A DNA stretch of 64,000 nucleotides from Ecdyonurus torrentis (Eukaryota > Arthropoda > Insecta > Ephemeroptera > Heptageniidae). A program made the position numbers and the translations under genes. Shown here one piece after another: positions 48,321-58,923 of the stretch (positions are counted from its first letter, which is position 1; each line of letters opens with the position of its first letter). The notes beneath the pieces were generated by a model. It was given only the letters and a program-made list of their open reading frames with translations. It ran no database searches and was not told the DNA's origin. The stretch covers positions 2,600,513 to 2,664,512 of the forward strand of contig OX439133.1 in NCBI GenBank assembly GCA_949318235.1, in the 5' to 3' direction.

Positions 48321-49073
48321 ATGTCTATACGTGTTTTAATGATTTCTTTTGCTTTGGTTTTGTTCATCGTAGTTCAAGGAATTGACGGGAATTGTGACTA
48401 TCGCTTTGAAGCTATACGTGTAGACATTGATTTACGTGTAAAACCTTTCTGGTTACAAGGATGCGAGTGCACAAAGCGAGCACTTGAAAGTGGATGTCAT
48501 GACATGTTAACCAATATCTTGGTGCAGTATGGTGATGAAACGTTTCAGAATATTTCTATGCCTGAAAAATGTATCTGCGATCAAAACATGATTGAAACAA
48601 TCGTTGTTGTGAATAAGATTAAACCTCTCTCACAGTTCAAAGGCTTTGACGAAAGTCGAACAGCTAGAACAATACAAGAAGGCAAGTGTACGCTGGAAGC
48701 ACAGAAAAGAGGATGTTATGACTTATCATTCCTGCAAATGTTTTATTTTATAGAAACCCCATCTGATACTTTTTCAACCACAGAAAATTTTAAATGTGCC
48801 TGTATATCACGTAATATTGTCTTACCTGACGTTGTTAACATATTCGAATTTAAAGAACAATGGTGTGAAGCTGAAAATCGGGAATTTATTTACAATGTCG
48901 AATCTTTTAAAGGATGTAAGTGCACGAAACAAGATTGGGAAAGCGGATGTCTTAAAGAGATTTCCATTATTAGGCCTGTATTTAATGTGGAACATTCGCA
49001 ACATATTATAACTATTAATAAGTGTAACTGTGAGCCTTTTGTTAAGGAGAGATATTATAAACATACTTATTAA
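48321..49073 (+). CDS. CRP5: secreted 16-cysteine protein
   Basis: Single exon, 250 residues. Signal peptide MSIRVLMISFALVLFIVVQG. Pattern: NC, GCEC, GC, KCIC; GKC, GC, KCAC; one Cys after EQW, GCKC, GC, KCNC. Relative to CRP4 there are two single-codon insertions (a Trp before the module 3 first Cys, a Val in YNVES), about 40 replaced codons and only 8 purely silent ones, yet all 16 cysteines and FQNIS are kept. The C-terminus CEPFVKERYYKHTY is identical to CRP4. AATAAA occurs 9 nt after the stop. The changes cluster in loops between cysteines, as in fast-evolving secreted proteins. Confidence 0.9.
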   Translation: MSIRVLMISFALVLFIVVQGIDGNCDYRFEAIRVDIDLRVKPFWLQGCECTKRALESGCHDMLTNILVQYGDETFQNISMPEKCICDQNMIETIVVVNKIKPLSQFKGFDESRTARTIQEGKCTLEAQKRGCYDLSFLQMFYFIETPSDTFSTTENFKCACISRNIVLPDVVNIFEFKEQWCEAENREFIYNVESFKGCKCTKQDWESGCLKEISIIRPVFNVEHSQHIITINKCNCEPFVKERYYKHTY

Positions 49074-49203
49074 AATTGAAAATAAAATAATGAATTCTAC
49101 ACGGAGAAAATATAAAAACGCAATAATTATGCTAGGTTATTTTCAGCACAAATTGTTCAATACAACATAATCTATGCTACATTGCATAATAATAATAATA
49201 ATA

Positions 49204-49536
49204 TTAAAGGCATAGGAAACATTGAAACAACATGTTCTAAACACAAAATGGGATCTACAAAACTGATGATATTTTTTACCAGAATGTTAATGTAGCCCCA
49301 CAAAAGAGCTTGAAAAAAATGTAAAGTATGCAATTTGCGTGAATATTCATGTTTATGACGTCATTAACAGGCAAAAACTAGTATGAAAATGTTGTGCGGG
49401 ATGCATAAATCGAAATTTTCTGATCACTGCTACGGAGCTATGGTTGGGTTTTGAGACCAACTAACGTTATTTATGTAAGTCCCATCAAGTGTTTTGTGAT
49501 GTAAATGAAAATCTTTTCATGTTTTCTATGCCTTTA
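49204..49536. mobile_element. MITE-B copy inside the right arm
   Basis: Mirror of 45811-46140, with TTTATGACGTCATTAACAGG. Confidence 0.85.
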
Positions 49537-50039
49537 AGTAAAATAAATATTATATTGTTCTAACTTAACATCATTTATGCTTTATTGAGATAAATGTAGC
49601 ATACATGAAGTTTTTAAATTTTTTACGTGTAAATAATTCTATTCGACTAGATTTATTTCATAATTTTTATTATTATAATACATATTTGCATTTAAATATG
49701 TTTTTATTTATCAAAAAAGTGTGTTATTGTGGTATTATAGTTTTATAACTTTGAATAATTTTATATATTTTATATGCATTCATGTTAAAATTGATGATTT
49801 GTTAGATCAATCAATAATTTAGGCTGTTATACTGTACATCAATAAAAAGATAATATAAATATTAACTAAAAATTTCTATCTAAAAAAATTAGTTTTATTT
49901 TATATCTTCATATTTTATTTTGCATTTTAAAATACACGGTTTAAAAAAATCTGAAATAAATATGTAAAAATAAATGAAAATATAAATATTAATCAACCAT
50001 TAAGCGATATTATTTTTTAAAAAATCCTTCTGTTCTGTA

Positions 50040-50400
50040 AGGTAAAAATATAACAATAGTATCCGAATTATAACATCATGACATATCAGAGATCAATGTC
50101 CATATAATAAAGAGGTACATAGAGCGCAGCACAAAACTGGCGCAGTTTATTTTATTTTGTGATGGATGTACTTGATTCTAAGCCAATACGATGCCGTTCA
50201 CCAGTGACGTCACTGATAAGGTGAATACACCAGGTGATATGACGGCTTAGGTGAATTCCTTTAAGCTGTTCGACCTTGGCTAAAACTTTTCCCGGAGCAT
50301 CTAACCTCTTATATATGGACCTTGATCAGAGACCAGCAGCACAAAGATAACATCAGCACAGCGACGTGGTAGCACCAGCCAGGTCTTCAAAACTTATATA
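50040..50400 (-). other. Conserved block X, copy 5, interrupted
   Basis: Minus orientation: GGTAAAAATATAACAATAGT and ACCAGCAGCACAAAGATAAC, CAGCGACGTGGTAGCACCAG. A foreign insert of about 210 bp (50118-50330, ACATAGAGCGCAGCACAAAA, CACCAGTGACGTCACTG) splits it. Confidence 0.6.
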
Positions 50401-50640
50401 GGGTGTTTGCACATGACGTCACTCTGAATGTGCCAAACTGGAGCAAAAAAAAACAAAAAAAACAACAACAACAACAACAACATTTCTTTGCGTTTTTATA
50501 ATTTTTGTTGGCCATTTCTTAAAAATATTATTTTTATTATTTTGTATACTTGAAAATTTTAACAGAATCAAATTTCTCCCAAAAATATTGGTAAGTATTT
50601 TTAAACTGGCCAAAGACGTTAACTTTTCTATACCAGTCTA
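50397..50640 (+). mobile_element. MITE-A copy in the CRP array unit
   Basis: TATAGGGTGTTTGCACATGA then CGTCACTCTGAATGTGCC; the interior recurs inverted at 40612-40826. Confidence 0.7.
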
Positions 50641-50792
50641 AACGTAATAAAAAGAAATGTTTGTATGAGGTAGGTATGAATCTTAAATTGTTTAAGATGA
50701 AAAAAAAATCGTTCTTGTCTTGTCCTTCACCATTAATAAACACGTTTTGTATTGAATTAATATACTTAATAGAGCTCATTATATACATATAC

Positions 50793-50835
<43 letters not shown>
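50641..50835. other. Array unit flank and (TA)n
   Basis: TTGTCTTGTCCTTCACCATT repeats inverted at 40520-40545. TA array 50801-50835. Confidence 0.55.
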
Positions 50836-50838
<3 letters not shown>

Positions 50839-51903
50839 GGAAAAAAAAGATGTGCTAAATTTAAGTAGATTAGTATACTAACGCAAATAAGCCCGCGCCC
50901 TAGTACATACGTGCAAGATCTGAGTAGCCTGCATCTCTAGCATAAGTGACGCCAAAACCCTAGCACTAGATTTTATACCACCTGCGATCTAGGGGGAGCG
51001 GTACCTAGCGTCAGTTATAGTCAGTATAGTTTTTATGTCACCTGTGATCCAGGAGGAGCGGCACCTGACTGCCAGCGCAGCTGTGCTTAACCCGCCTGAG
51101 CCGATCTAGTATTCCCGCGAACTAGGAGCTAGCATTGCTAAAATCAGCCAATCTCCGTTTAAATGGCCACGTTTCTCTATTTTTCAGGAGACCATGAAGA
51201 AGGTAATTAATTCTAAACTATCAGATTTATAAAAATACTTTAACTGTCTTAATTACCGCGTATAACATGCAAATAGAATTATAAGTGACGATTTTACATA
51301 AAAAATAAAAATGAAGTAATCGCACAGTCAAATAAGGTGCAAAATGAGTCGTCATGTAGTAACACAATGGTATATTATATTTGATATATTCATCGATATA
51401 TGGCCTATGGTAGCCAAACCCGATCGACGCATAGAAAAAAAAATGGTCCTCTGTCCCCCGCTACTAACAAATTATGATATGATTTATAATTATGTAATTT
51501 ATATGAAAGTATATTTGCATACAATTATAATAAACTAAGAACATCCACCGCGGGAATTATTCATTTCATTGAATATTTCAAATTATTACCAACGTTTATT
51601 TTTTATAATAATTAATAATTAAATTAATACACAGAATTATTTAAAAAAATCTCATGTACGCCATTTTGCGGTCCAATTCTAAAATTTAGTATATTAGTGC
51701 TAACTCAAATATACTAGGGGTGAGTTTGCAAGCCCACCTCACCTGAGTCTATTTCTCCTGGCCGACAGGTATGCTATGCTGCGCGCAGGTAGGAGCGGTT
51801 CTAGCATACCGCCCTACTAAATTCTCAGTTAGGACTGTCTCTATTGCAAAACACAGCATTTTAATACTAGCTTTTTGCTTAATTTAAGTAGATTTTATTT
51901 TCC

Positions 51904-51908
<5 letters not shown>
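50836..51908. mobile_element. TIR element, about 1.07 kb, ACACGGAAAA ends
   Basis: Ends ACACGGAAAAAAAAGATG and TAGATTTTATTTTCCGTGT, with TTAAGTAGATT just inside both ends. The interior includes GC-richer stretches unlike the surroundings (CCGCGCCCTAGTACATACG, ATCTAGGGGGAGCGGTACCT repeated as CAGGAGGAGCGGCACCTGA, GCGCGCAGGTAGGAGCGG). Only short frames. It shares terminal bases with MITE-I at 36539, and TA arrays flank it. Confidence 0.7.
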
Positions 51909-51968
<60 letters not shown>

Positions 51969-52315
51969 GGATTATTAAAATAATATAATTAATATATTTC
52001 AAAACATGTTTATTGATGACGAAGATCAAGACAAGAATTTATTTCATCTTTGACCATTTAGGATAAATACATACGTTATAGAAATATTTCAAGTTATTAC
52101 ATTTAGGTCAGTATAGAAATATTCACGTATTTTGACCAATTCAAAACATATATCAATATTTTTGAGAGAATATTTAATTTTTTTAATATTTTAAGAATGC
52201 AAATAAAAATAAGAATATTCCAAAGAAATACAAATAAAATAATATGTTGAGAAATATTTATTATTGCTTCAGTATCGCACAATCAGAGTGACGTCATGTG
52301 CAAACACCTTATTTA
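51909..52315 (-). mobile_element. (TA)n and a worn MITE-A of the array unit
   Basis: 52000-52090 repeats the unit phrase near 40500 (AACATGTTTATTGATGACGA). MITE-A interior to GAGTGACGTCATGTGCAAAC at 52288. No CRP gene follows, so this is a gene-less unit. Confidence 0.6.
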
Positions 52316-52460
52316 AGTTTTGAATAACTGTCTAGTGCTACCACGTTGCTGTGTTGATGTTATCTTTGTGCTACTGGTGTCCGTCATAACATGACCTTTG
52401 ACCTCTGATATCATTGTTACCTTATTAACTTACAGAACTTGGGATTTATTAAATATTGTA
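52316..52460 (+). other. Conserved block X, copy 6
   Basis: GTGCTACCACGTTGCTGTGT, GATGTTATCTTTGTGCTACT, TAACTTACAGAACTTGGGAT. Confidence 0.6.
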
Positions 52461-52530
52461 TAACTGAATTGTTGGTTAAGAATTAAAGTTTTATTTATAA
52501 TAACATATGTATATCAGTTTAAAAAATACA

Positions 52531-52850
52531 ACAGCTTGTTCTGTAAAGTAAAGTGAATCTCAACAACAGTGAATGGCTGACCAACAAAATACGACAAATA
52601 TATTGCTTGATCTTGTTTTTTGAGCTAACAAAATTGACAAAATTGAGTCACATGAAGAGCATGGAACTTTTTTGTGTGGAGTTTCTTTCATTGTTATCAA
52701 GTTCAAAGTTCTAAACGAAGAAATACCAATGATCGACCATATGTATAAACGTAGTAAACAGGTAACGAAGTCATAATCAGCTGTTATAACAAAGGAGCAT
52801 ATCGACACAAAAGTTGCGCCGGAAGTCTGACTTTGCAGAACGAGCTAACA
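52531..52850 (-). mobile_element. Repeat, family U, copy 2
   Basis: Ends AGCTTGTTCTGTAAAGTAAA and CTTTGCAGAACGAGCTAAC (inverted repeat). Body matches 28680-28960 inverted. Confidence 0.65.
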
Positions 52851-52918
52851 TATATTTAAAATGCTTCATAAAATATGAAAATGTAAAATAAAATAAAGTT
52901 TTTATATACCAATTTGTA

Positions 52919-53075
<157 letters not shown>

Positions 53076-53157
53076 TACATATGTATATAAATCTTCCTAG
53101 ATAGTTATTTTAAATAATTACAGCATCAGCTATAGTGAAACATTCATAAATCAAATA

Positions 53158-53350
53158 ATATATCGCTGGCCGCGCGTCTAAATGGTGAAAAAGCAATTTT
53201 CATGAACCGCGCGAGTGGTGAATATACACCTTTCACGGCCGCCGCGAATGGCGAATAAGCTATGTTCACAGCACATGATATTCGCCACTCGCGACGGCCA
53301 GTTCATGAAAATTGGTTTTTCTCCATTTAGACGCGCGGCCACCGATATTA
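53158..53350. mobile_element. MITE-J, GC-rich ends
   Basis: Ends ATATCGCTGGCCGCGCGTCT and AGACGCGCGGCCACCGATAT; arms also share AATTTTCATGAACCG/GGCCAGTTCATGAAAATT. About 190 bp, non-coding. Confidence 0.8.
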
Positions 53351-53682
53351 TATTCATTTATTTGAAGATGTCTAGATTGATTACATATAGTTAAAAACAA
53401 ATATTAATAAAAAATATTTAAATTAGTAATCAAAATTATTCAAAAAGTATGGCGTTTTCAGTGTGACGTCATATGCAAACATCCTATATAAGTTTTGAAG
53501 AGCTGGCTGGTGTAACCATACGTTGCTGTACCGATGTTATCTGTGTGCTGCTCGTCTCTGATATGTCAAGACCTTTGAACTATGATATCATTGTTATATT
53601 TTTAACTTATAGAACTTGGGAATTTTGAAATGATTTAAGTATAAAGTGATATATAGTGAACAATTTTATACATAATTTATAT
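53351..53682 (+). other. MITE-A remnant and conserved block X, copy 7
   Basis: GTGTGACGTCATATGCAAAC at 53459, then block X (CCTATATAAGTTTTGAAGAG, GCTGCTCGTCTCTGATATGT, AACTTATAGAACTTGGGAAT) to about 53640. This is another unit without a CRP gene. Confidence 0.6.
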
Positions 53683-54027
53683 TAAAGAGAAAGTTCAGTG
53701 GTTACAAAATGGCTTCTTCAATGTTAGATATTGAGAAGAACTGTTCATAAACTCACATATGATGACCCAAAACCCTACCGTAGCCCCATGGTAGCCACGC
53801 AATTTTGCGCTCATCCTGTGAGATATGCAACTCGCTAGAATATTTTCTATAATAAAGCCGTAATATGACGTAAAAGATACGGGACATGTTGCATATCTCA
53901 CAGGATGATCACAAAAGTTTGCGGGGCTACGGAAGGGCTTCTTGTCATCATGTGTGATTTATGAACAGTTTTTCTCCTTATCTAACATTGGAGAAGCCAT
54001 TTTGTAACCACTGAATTTTCTCTTCAA
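53683..54027. mobile_element. TIR element, family S, uninterrupted copy
   Basis: Arms: AAAGAGAAAGTTCAGTGGTT with its complement, and CCGTAGCCCC, TCATCCTGTGAGATATGCAA. The centre reads TTTTCTATAATAAAGCCG, the empty version of the site occupied by MITE-A in the S copies at 31.1 and 60.1 kb. Confidence 0.85.
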
Positions 54028-54480
54028 GTACAAGTTCCGTGTATTACAGCAAAATTTCACATTTTCTTTCTTTAAAAACTTTCTAGTCAAATCCTGCAGT
54101 AGCTGATTTGCACCATACTTGAAAGTTTGATTTCATTTATTTAATCCTACTTTAAAATAGTTAATAATATTTTATGCAAGATAAATTATTTTGACCGAAC
54201 TAAACTTTTTTTCTTTTTTTTTTTTTTGCTTGCCACATTGTGTTATGTAAATTTAAAAATTCTCGTATCCAAATTTGCAAAAGAAGATCAGACTGCGCTG
54301 CAAATTCAAACAAATGAAAAACGGCACAGGCTTCTTGGGGGCGTGGCTGCCACTTTTAAATCATGAATTAATTGCTGAAATTTAATTAATAAAGGTAAAT
54401 ATTTATGTCAATAGAATCTACTAATTATACTCTTTCTAAAAATGTGCTCAAATACTGTCCCAAAAATCATTAGTCTTCCT
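54028..54480. other. Intergenic, nothing firm
   Basis: TTGCTTGCCACATTGTGTTA (54227) resembles, inverted, the SINE tail junction at 25205 (CACAATATGGCAAGCA). No gene. Confidence 0.4.
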
Positions 54481-54832
54481 CATTCTTATGGAGTGAGAGT
54501 ACCTGATATATTATAGGGACGTTAATGACTGTACTTTTAAACAGTTGGGAACCCATTATGGACTAGCGGTACAAATTTGTACCTGAGCAAATTTTTTCCA
54601 AAAAATATAAAAAAATAAAAATTTTAATCCAAAAAATTTGAAAAAATTCGACGTATATCTCAAACATATGAAAAAAGTACATTTCGCTGCTCATAGATGG
54701 CAGCACCATTCTAGCGGCGTAGCGCCCGGGTAAAGTCAAAAAAGCAAAATTAATTCAGTCCATAATGGGTTAAATTGAGAGGTTCTGTAACCTGATTTCG
54801 CCCAATAAAAGCCGTTTATTATTATTATTAAG
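54481..54832 (+). mobile_element. LINE 3' end with nested MITE-T
   Basis: Ends CGCCCAATAAAAGCCG followed by (TTA)n, like the LINE tail at 4207. Inside, a TIR element at 54547-54773 has AACCCATTATGGACTAG / CAGTCCATAATGGGTT ends. No surviving LINE reading frame. Confidence 0.5.
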
Positions 54833-55313
54833 TGACTACATAAGGTTAGCATATATTACTTTATTATTATTACTTATTAATCTTACCATATATTATTCTT
54901 ATTACTATATTACATGCATTAGATAGAGAGTTGTGATGTCACAGATTTGCCGGAACCAATCAGATTCAAGAGATTGTCATGGTAGCCAATCAGTATATGA
55001 TAGAAAATTTGGGTACTTTTAGCGGGACTTTCAAAATGAATGCACTGCGAGTCTGATTTTGAGTACAACACAATGTCTCTCACATGTCTTCCAACTCCAG
55101 GCACTTTTTGTAGTCCAGCGACACTAGCGACACCGCACGCGACACCTGAACTACAATGTTAAGCTTATGAAGCTTTTAGTTCCAGATGTCACTACTATTG
55201 GCGCAGCGTCGTTTCATATTGGACTACGCGCTAGCATAGGGAGTTGGAAGACATGTGAGAGACATTGAGTACAACATGAGGTTGTCTATTTACGTGTCTC
55301 CCAATTTAGATAC

Positions 55314-55330
<17 letters not shown>
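54833..55330. mobile_element. Probable TIR element V
   Basis: Inverted arms ATGTCTCTCACATGTCTTCC (about 55072) and GGAAGACATGTGAGAGACAT (about 55246) enclose GC-richer sequence (CCAGCGACACTAGCGACACC). It ends in a T/A run near 55320-55348. Confidence 0.5.
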
Positions 55331-55350
<20 letters not shown>

Positions 55351-55626
55351 GAAACCGCATCTAATTTTTTTTTATATATCTTCACTGAAAAAAATTAAGT
55401 AATTTATGCTGAATTTATGGTATTACAGCATTAATTATGCCAAATTAGAACAACATAACATAAGTAATTATGCTGTGCAATATAATGGTAATGCCTATGT
55501 TACAGCATAAATTATGCCGTATTGAACAAATTTTTGATGAAAATGTAATTATTGCGAATTTATTTTTATCTATGATGATTTACACTTTATTATTATCTTT
55601 TTTACAATTTTTTATTAAAAATATTT
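55331..55626. other. GCATAAAT-family copy
   Basis: TTTATGCTGAATTTATGGTA, ACAGCATAAATTATGCCGTA between 55385 and 55570. No gene. Confidence 0.5.
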
Positions 55627-55710
55627 TATATCCTGACTCTTATGCAACCAGGTTGCACAGAAATGCTTAACAATTAGCCTACCTTTCAGGATACATTGAA
55701 TCTAGCAATA
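55627..55710 (+). mobile_element. Short element Z, copy 3
   Basis: TATCCTGACTCTTATGCAAC then TTAACAATTAGCCTACCTTT and CAGGATACATTG. Here it is followed by a poly-T run rather than a tetranucleotide array. Confidence 0.6.
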
Positions 55711-56049
55711 ATTTTTTTTTTTTTTTTTTTTTTTTTTGGTATGACGCTACTTATTGCAATTTATAGGTATGTAAAAATGCGTGATATTTATATTAGCATT
55801 AATTTGAAATCTAAAAAAATAAATATAATAATAATAAAAGTAAATAAATTATTAAAAAAAAAAAAAAAAAAAAAAAAACGGAAACAATTATATAAAAAAA
55901 GACAAGGTTTCTTAGTTAAAAACTTTATGATATTAACCGAGTTCATAAAATTTTACCGTGCACCACAAAAAAGCGCAACTCCATTTAAAAAGCATTATGC
56001 GATTGTCATTTTTTTAATATTTCAGACAGCAAAAAAAGCACAGAGTTTA
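55711..56049. other. Homopolymers and AT-rich DNA
   Basis: T run 55711-55737 and A run 55854-55878. The lysine-rich frame across it is an artefact. Confidence 0.5.
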
Positions 56050-56130
56050 CAAACAAAACTAGTAAAAAAGTAACTCAGTAGGTGGCGCAAATATATGAAA
56101 ATACAAATTAATGTTTGCATTTTCTCCCCT

Positions 56131-56138
56131 TATAAAAG
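56131..56138 (+). promoter_or_regulatory. TATA box of TRPA gene P2
   Basis: TATAAAAG in CCCCTTATAAAAGTTCCCCC, identical in context to 13629 in P1. Flanking phrases CTCAGTAGGTGGCG and TTTGAACCAATCAGAG are also shared. Confidence 0.65.
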
Positions 56139-56159
56139 TTCCCCCTTAATAAAGTAAAT

Positions 56160-56663
56160 TAAGGTAGTAGTACCGGTCAGGGTTTTAGCATCAAAACTTT
56201 TGAACCAATCAGAGTAAGGAAAAATATACGAAAATTGCCGAACATATCCGAATAACAACTCAAACATTAATCAGAGCCTTAATTTTTCAATTAAAAATAC
56301 TGTAAATTTTTAATCAATAATTATTTAGTTTAATTTAAACTTTAAAGGTAAAATTTACAAATAAAAGTTTAATTTTTACATATTTTTTAGCGTCTTAAAG
56401 AATATTTTCCGCTGATACCATCATATTTAAGTGCTCTATATTTTCCTCTCCTTTTATTTTTTGGAGCATTGATTGCGACTTGGACAAAAAATCAATAATT
56501 TTATTTTGAAGTGATGATCTTTAACGAGAGCATCAGACAAAAAATTGCGTGTTTATGAAATATTTTTGTGTAAAATTGTGAGTTAAGTGTCGTCGTATTT
56601 ATGTGAAGTGTGGCGAGTCTGAGATCTCCATCTTGGATTTACATATTGTACGTGGAAAACTTG
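56160..56663 (+). other. Non-coding leader exon of P2 (inferred)
   Basis: 56448-56663 is nearly identical to 13925-14160 (TTGGAGCATTGATTGCGACT, GTGGCGAGTCTGAGATCTCC). A candidate donor, ACTTG then GTAAAT, is at 56664. Conservation here exceeds that of the coding exons. Confidence 0.55.
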
Positions 56664-57639
56664 GTAAATATCAAAGTTTTAAGTCGCATTTAACATTGGT
56701 TTTACTGGAATTAGGTTTACAATACAACATTAAACTATGCAGCATAATACAGTAAGTAATTTTTATTTAAAGCATAAATTTCAGATTATTTTAAGCATGT
56801 TTTGTGGAAAATCTGCCCGATTACAGAATTAAAGAATATTTTAAAGAATTTTGGGTTAATTTACGAGTAAAAACAGTGATTTTATATGAATTATGTTTAA
56901 AATAAAATTATTAAATATGCAATGTAATAAAATAAGTAATTTTCCTTTTCTGTTTCATAAATGGAATAAATGTTTTAGCATTCCAAAAATGTGTTAATGA
57001 AAATTTGCCTCATTTTAAATTACAAGGAAAATTTTTATAGAATTTTTGATAAGTTTACAAGAAAAAAAAAAATATTATCTCTAAAGTATGAAATGTAAGT
57101 TAAATACGTGATTTATGCTACGTTTATGCTATTTTAGCATAAATAATGATAAATAACTGTGCTATTATACTGTAATAATATTTATGCTTTTTTAACGTAG
57201 TTATTGTGCATAAATTGTGTTATAAAATGAATAAATTTGGTTAACAATTATTTTGCATATTTATTAAGTTTTTTACGTAAAATTTTTAGTTAATTTTTTT
57301 TACAAATTTACTAGTTCATAAATTTTATGTGAAAGAACTAAAATGAAGACAAATTTAGTGGATACATCGTTTTCAAAGCCTAATAATAGCCATTTTAGTC
57401 CCAGTTCCCAGTATACAATGCAGTAGACATTAATAATTCAATAAAAATTAAATAAAATATTAAAAATAAAAAAAAAAAACTAAAAAAAGATAAAAGTACA
57501 AAATATAGACTAAAAAACACCCTTAAATGTATGTATTTTAAAGCTATTTTGAGCCATTTAGAGTATGTAGGGGTACGTAATAGTAAGAAAACATTTTTTA
57601 ACAAAAGAACACATTTTTTATCATTCTGAGAGCCACACA
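56664..57639 (+). other. P2 first intron, AT-rich
   Basis: GCATAAAT debris at about 57110-57230. Nothing else recognised. Confidence 0.4.
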
Positions 57640-58335
57640 ATTAAAATATAGATCCCATTTTGTATTTAATGATTAAATAGAACATATTGTTTCAGAGGGG
57701 AATTTTTTTTATTTAAAAAGTGACCACCAGACCCCCCCTAGGATCGCTTTGAAAAAAATTGTGTGCATTCAGGATGCATCTTGACTAACATTTAGCATTC
57801 TAGGTTGAAAACTCTAATTTTAGTAACGCCTTAACAGAAATTGATAGTTGCAAGCGTTTCGACGTCCGAGCGCTTGCAGCTAGTTTTGAGAACTCATATC
57901 TCAAAAACTAAAACAGATATGACTCTAAATATTTTTTTACTTAAATAACTACAAAATGTTGTTGTATTTATGGTATTGTTTGGTTGTTAAAATAATTAAC
58001 TTTTTAATTAAAAATTTCCCGAAATCAATAAAAATCTTATTGACCGTCTTAGTCAATGTCATGCTACACATGGGCAAAAATGATTTTTGCCCAAATGATA
58101 TTTTTTGATTATGTATTGGGTTCTTGTTAACACTAAAATGAGTCTTGATTTTTTTTTTAATTTTTGTCACCTGCTAATCAACGGCACATGAAGTTCATTT
58201 TTCTAAAAGTTGATCGAGATGCTTAAAGTTGCATCCTGAATGCACACAATTTTTTACAAAGCAATCCTAGAGGGGTCTGGTGGCAACTTTTTAAATAAAA
58301 AAAATTTCACTCTTCATGTTTTCTATGCCTTAAAT
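57640..58335. mobile_element. MITE-B fragment carrying nested element R
   Basis: B flanks (ATAGATCCCATTTTGTATTT at the left; CATGTTTTCTATGCCTTAA at the right) surround a 617 bp element (57697-58313). Its ends carry CCACCAGACCCCC / GGGGTCTGGTGGCAAC and CATTCAGGATGCATCTTGA / TTGCATCCTGAATGCAC. Confidence 0.75.
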
Positions 58336-58429
58336 TATAAAAACTTACTGTTATTTTCAAATTTCCAGATTGACGAGAAATGCAGTTGCAGTACCACCCT
58401 AACTAAGTGACACCTGCACACAAAACAAC

Positions 58430-58895
58430 ATGGATAGAGACACACTGCAACAGCAACGTATGCTACTCTATAATGAGAAAATGTGCAGCCTGGAATCATG
58501 GTATAAAGTTGAGAAATCAGTTCATATACGAGAGAAAAACTGCATGAAAGTGTACAAGCTGATGATAGAAGAGAAAATCAATGAACATGTGGCCAACGTG
58601 TGGTATATTTTACTTAGAATAATCAGATCTTATAAGTTTAATCCTGGTAAATATCGTAAATATATGGATAAGTTGATATTTGTATTGAACGTACCTCGTA
58701 TAGATCTGAGTGTCAATAAAATCTCTGTTTATATCGATGTAAACAAATTAGAGATTACTCAAGATGGTGATTATCATATACAGTCCATAGAAACTGTCTT
58801 TAGTGAATTAGATGACAAGTTAAGAACTGATAAAACGTTTGGTGATGTGAAAGAGGAGATGGAAAAACACTTCAAGTCGGCACAAATACAAACAC
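58430..58895 (+). CDS. TRPA gene P2, exon 1: N-terminal domain of unknown family
   Basis: Acceptor AAATTTCCAG at 58368, about 61 nt of leader, then the ATG at 58430 (MDRDTLQQQRMLLYNEKMCS). Open to the donor AACAC then GTAAGC at 58896; 155 codons plus one base, phase 1 as in P1. Aligns along its length with 15961-16417: shared blocks are LYNEKMCSLESW, KNCMK.YKL.IEEKIN, VANVWYILLRII, YMDKL, YIDV.KL. No signal peptide or membrane span. Domain not recognised. Confidence 0.8.
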
Positions 58896-58923
58896 GTAAG
58901 CATACAATTTAATTCTTAATATT

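Larger units (their letters stand above)
47965..50100 (+). repeat. Right arm of the CRP4/CRP5 inverted duplication
   Basis: Reverse complement of 45250-47360. Contains CRP5, its promoter, a GCATAAAT element (49098-49627) split by MITE-B (49204-49536), and the distal part of block X in minus orientation. In the 235 bp before the ATG I find only two differences from the other arm. Confidence 0.85.

Noticed and set aside
33668..49073. Assignment of CRP genes to the aphid bicycle effector family
   Set aside because: Bicycle genes have many micro-exons and CYC motifs; these are single-exon with GCxC/CxC modules.
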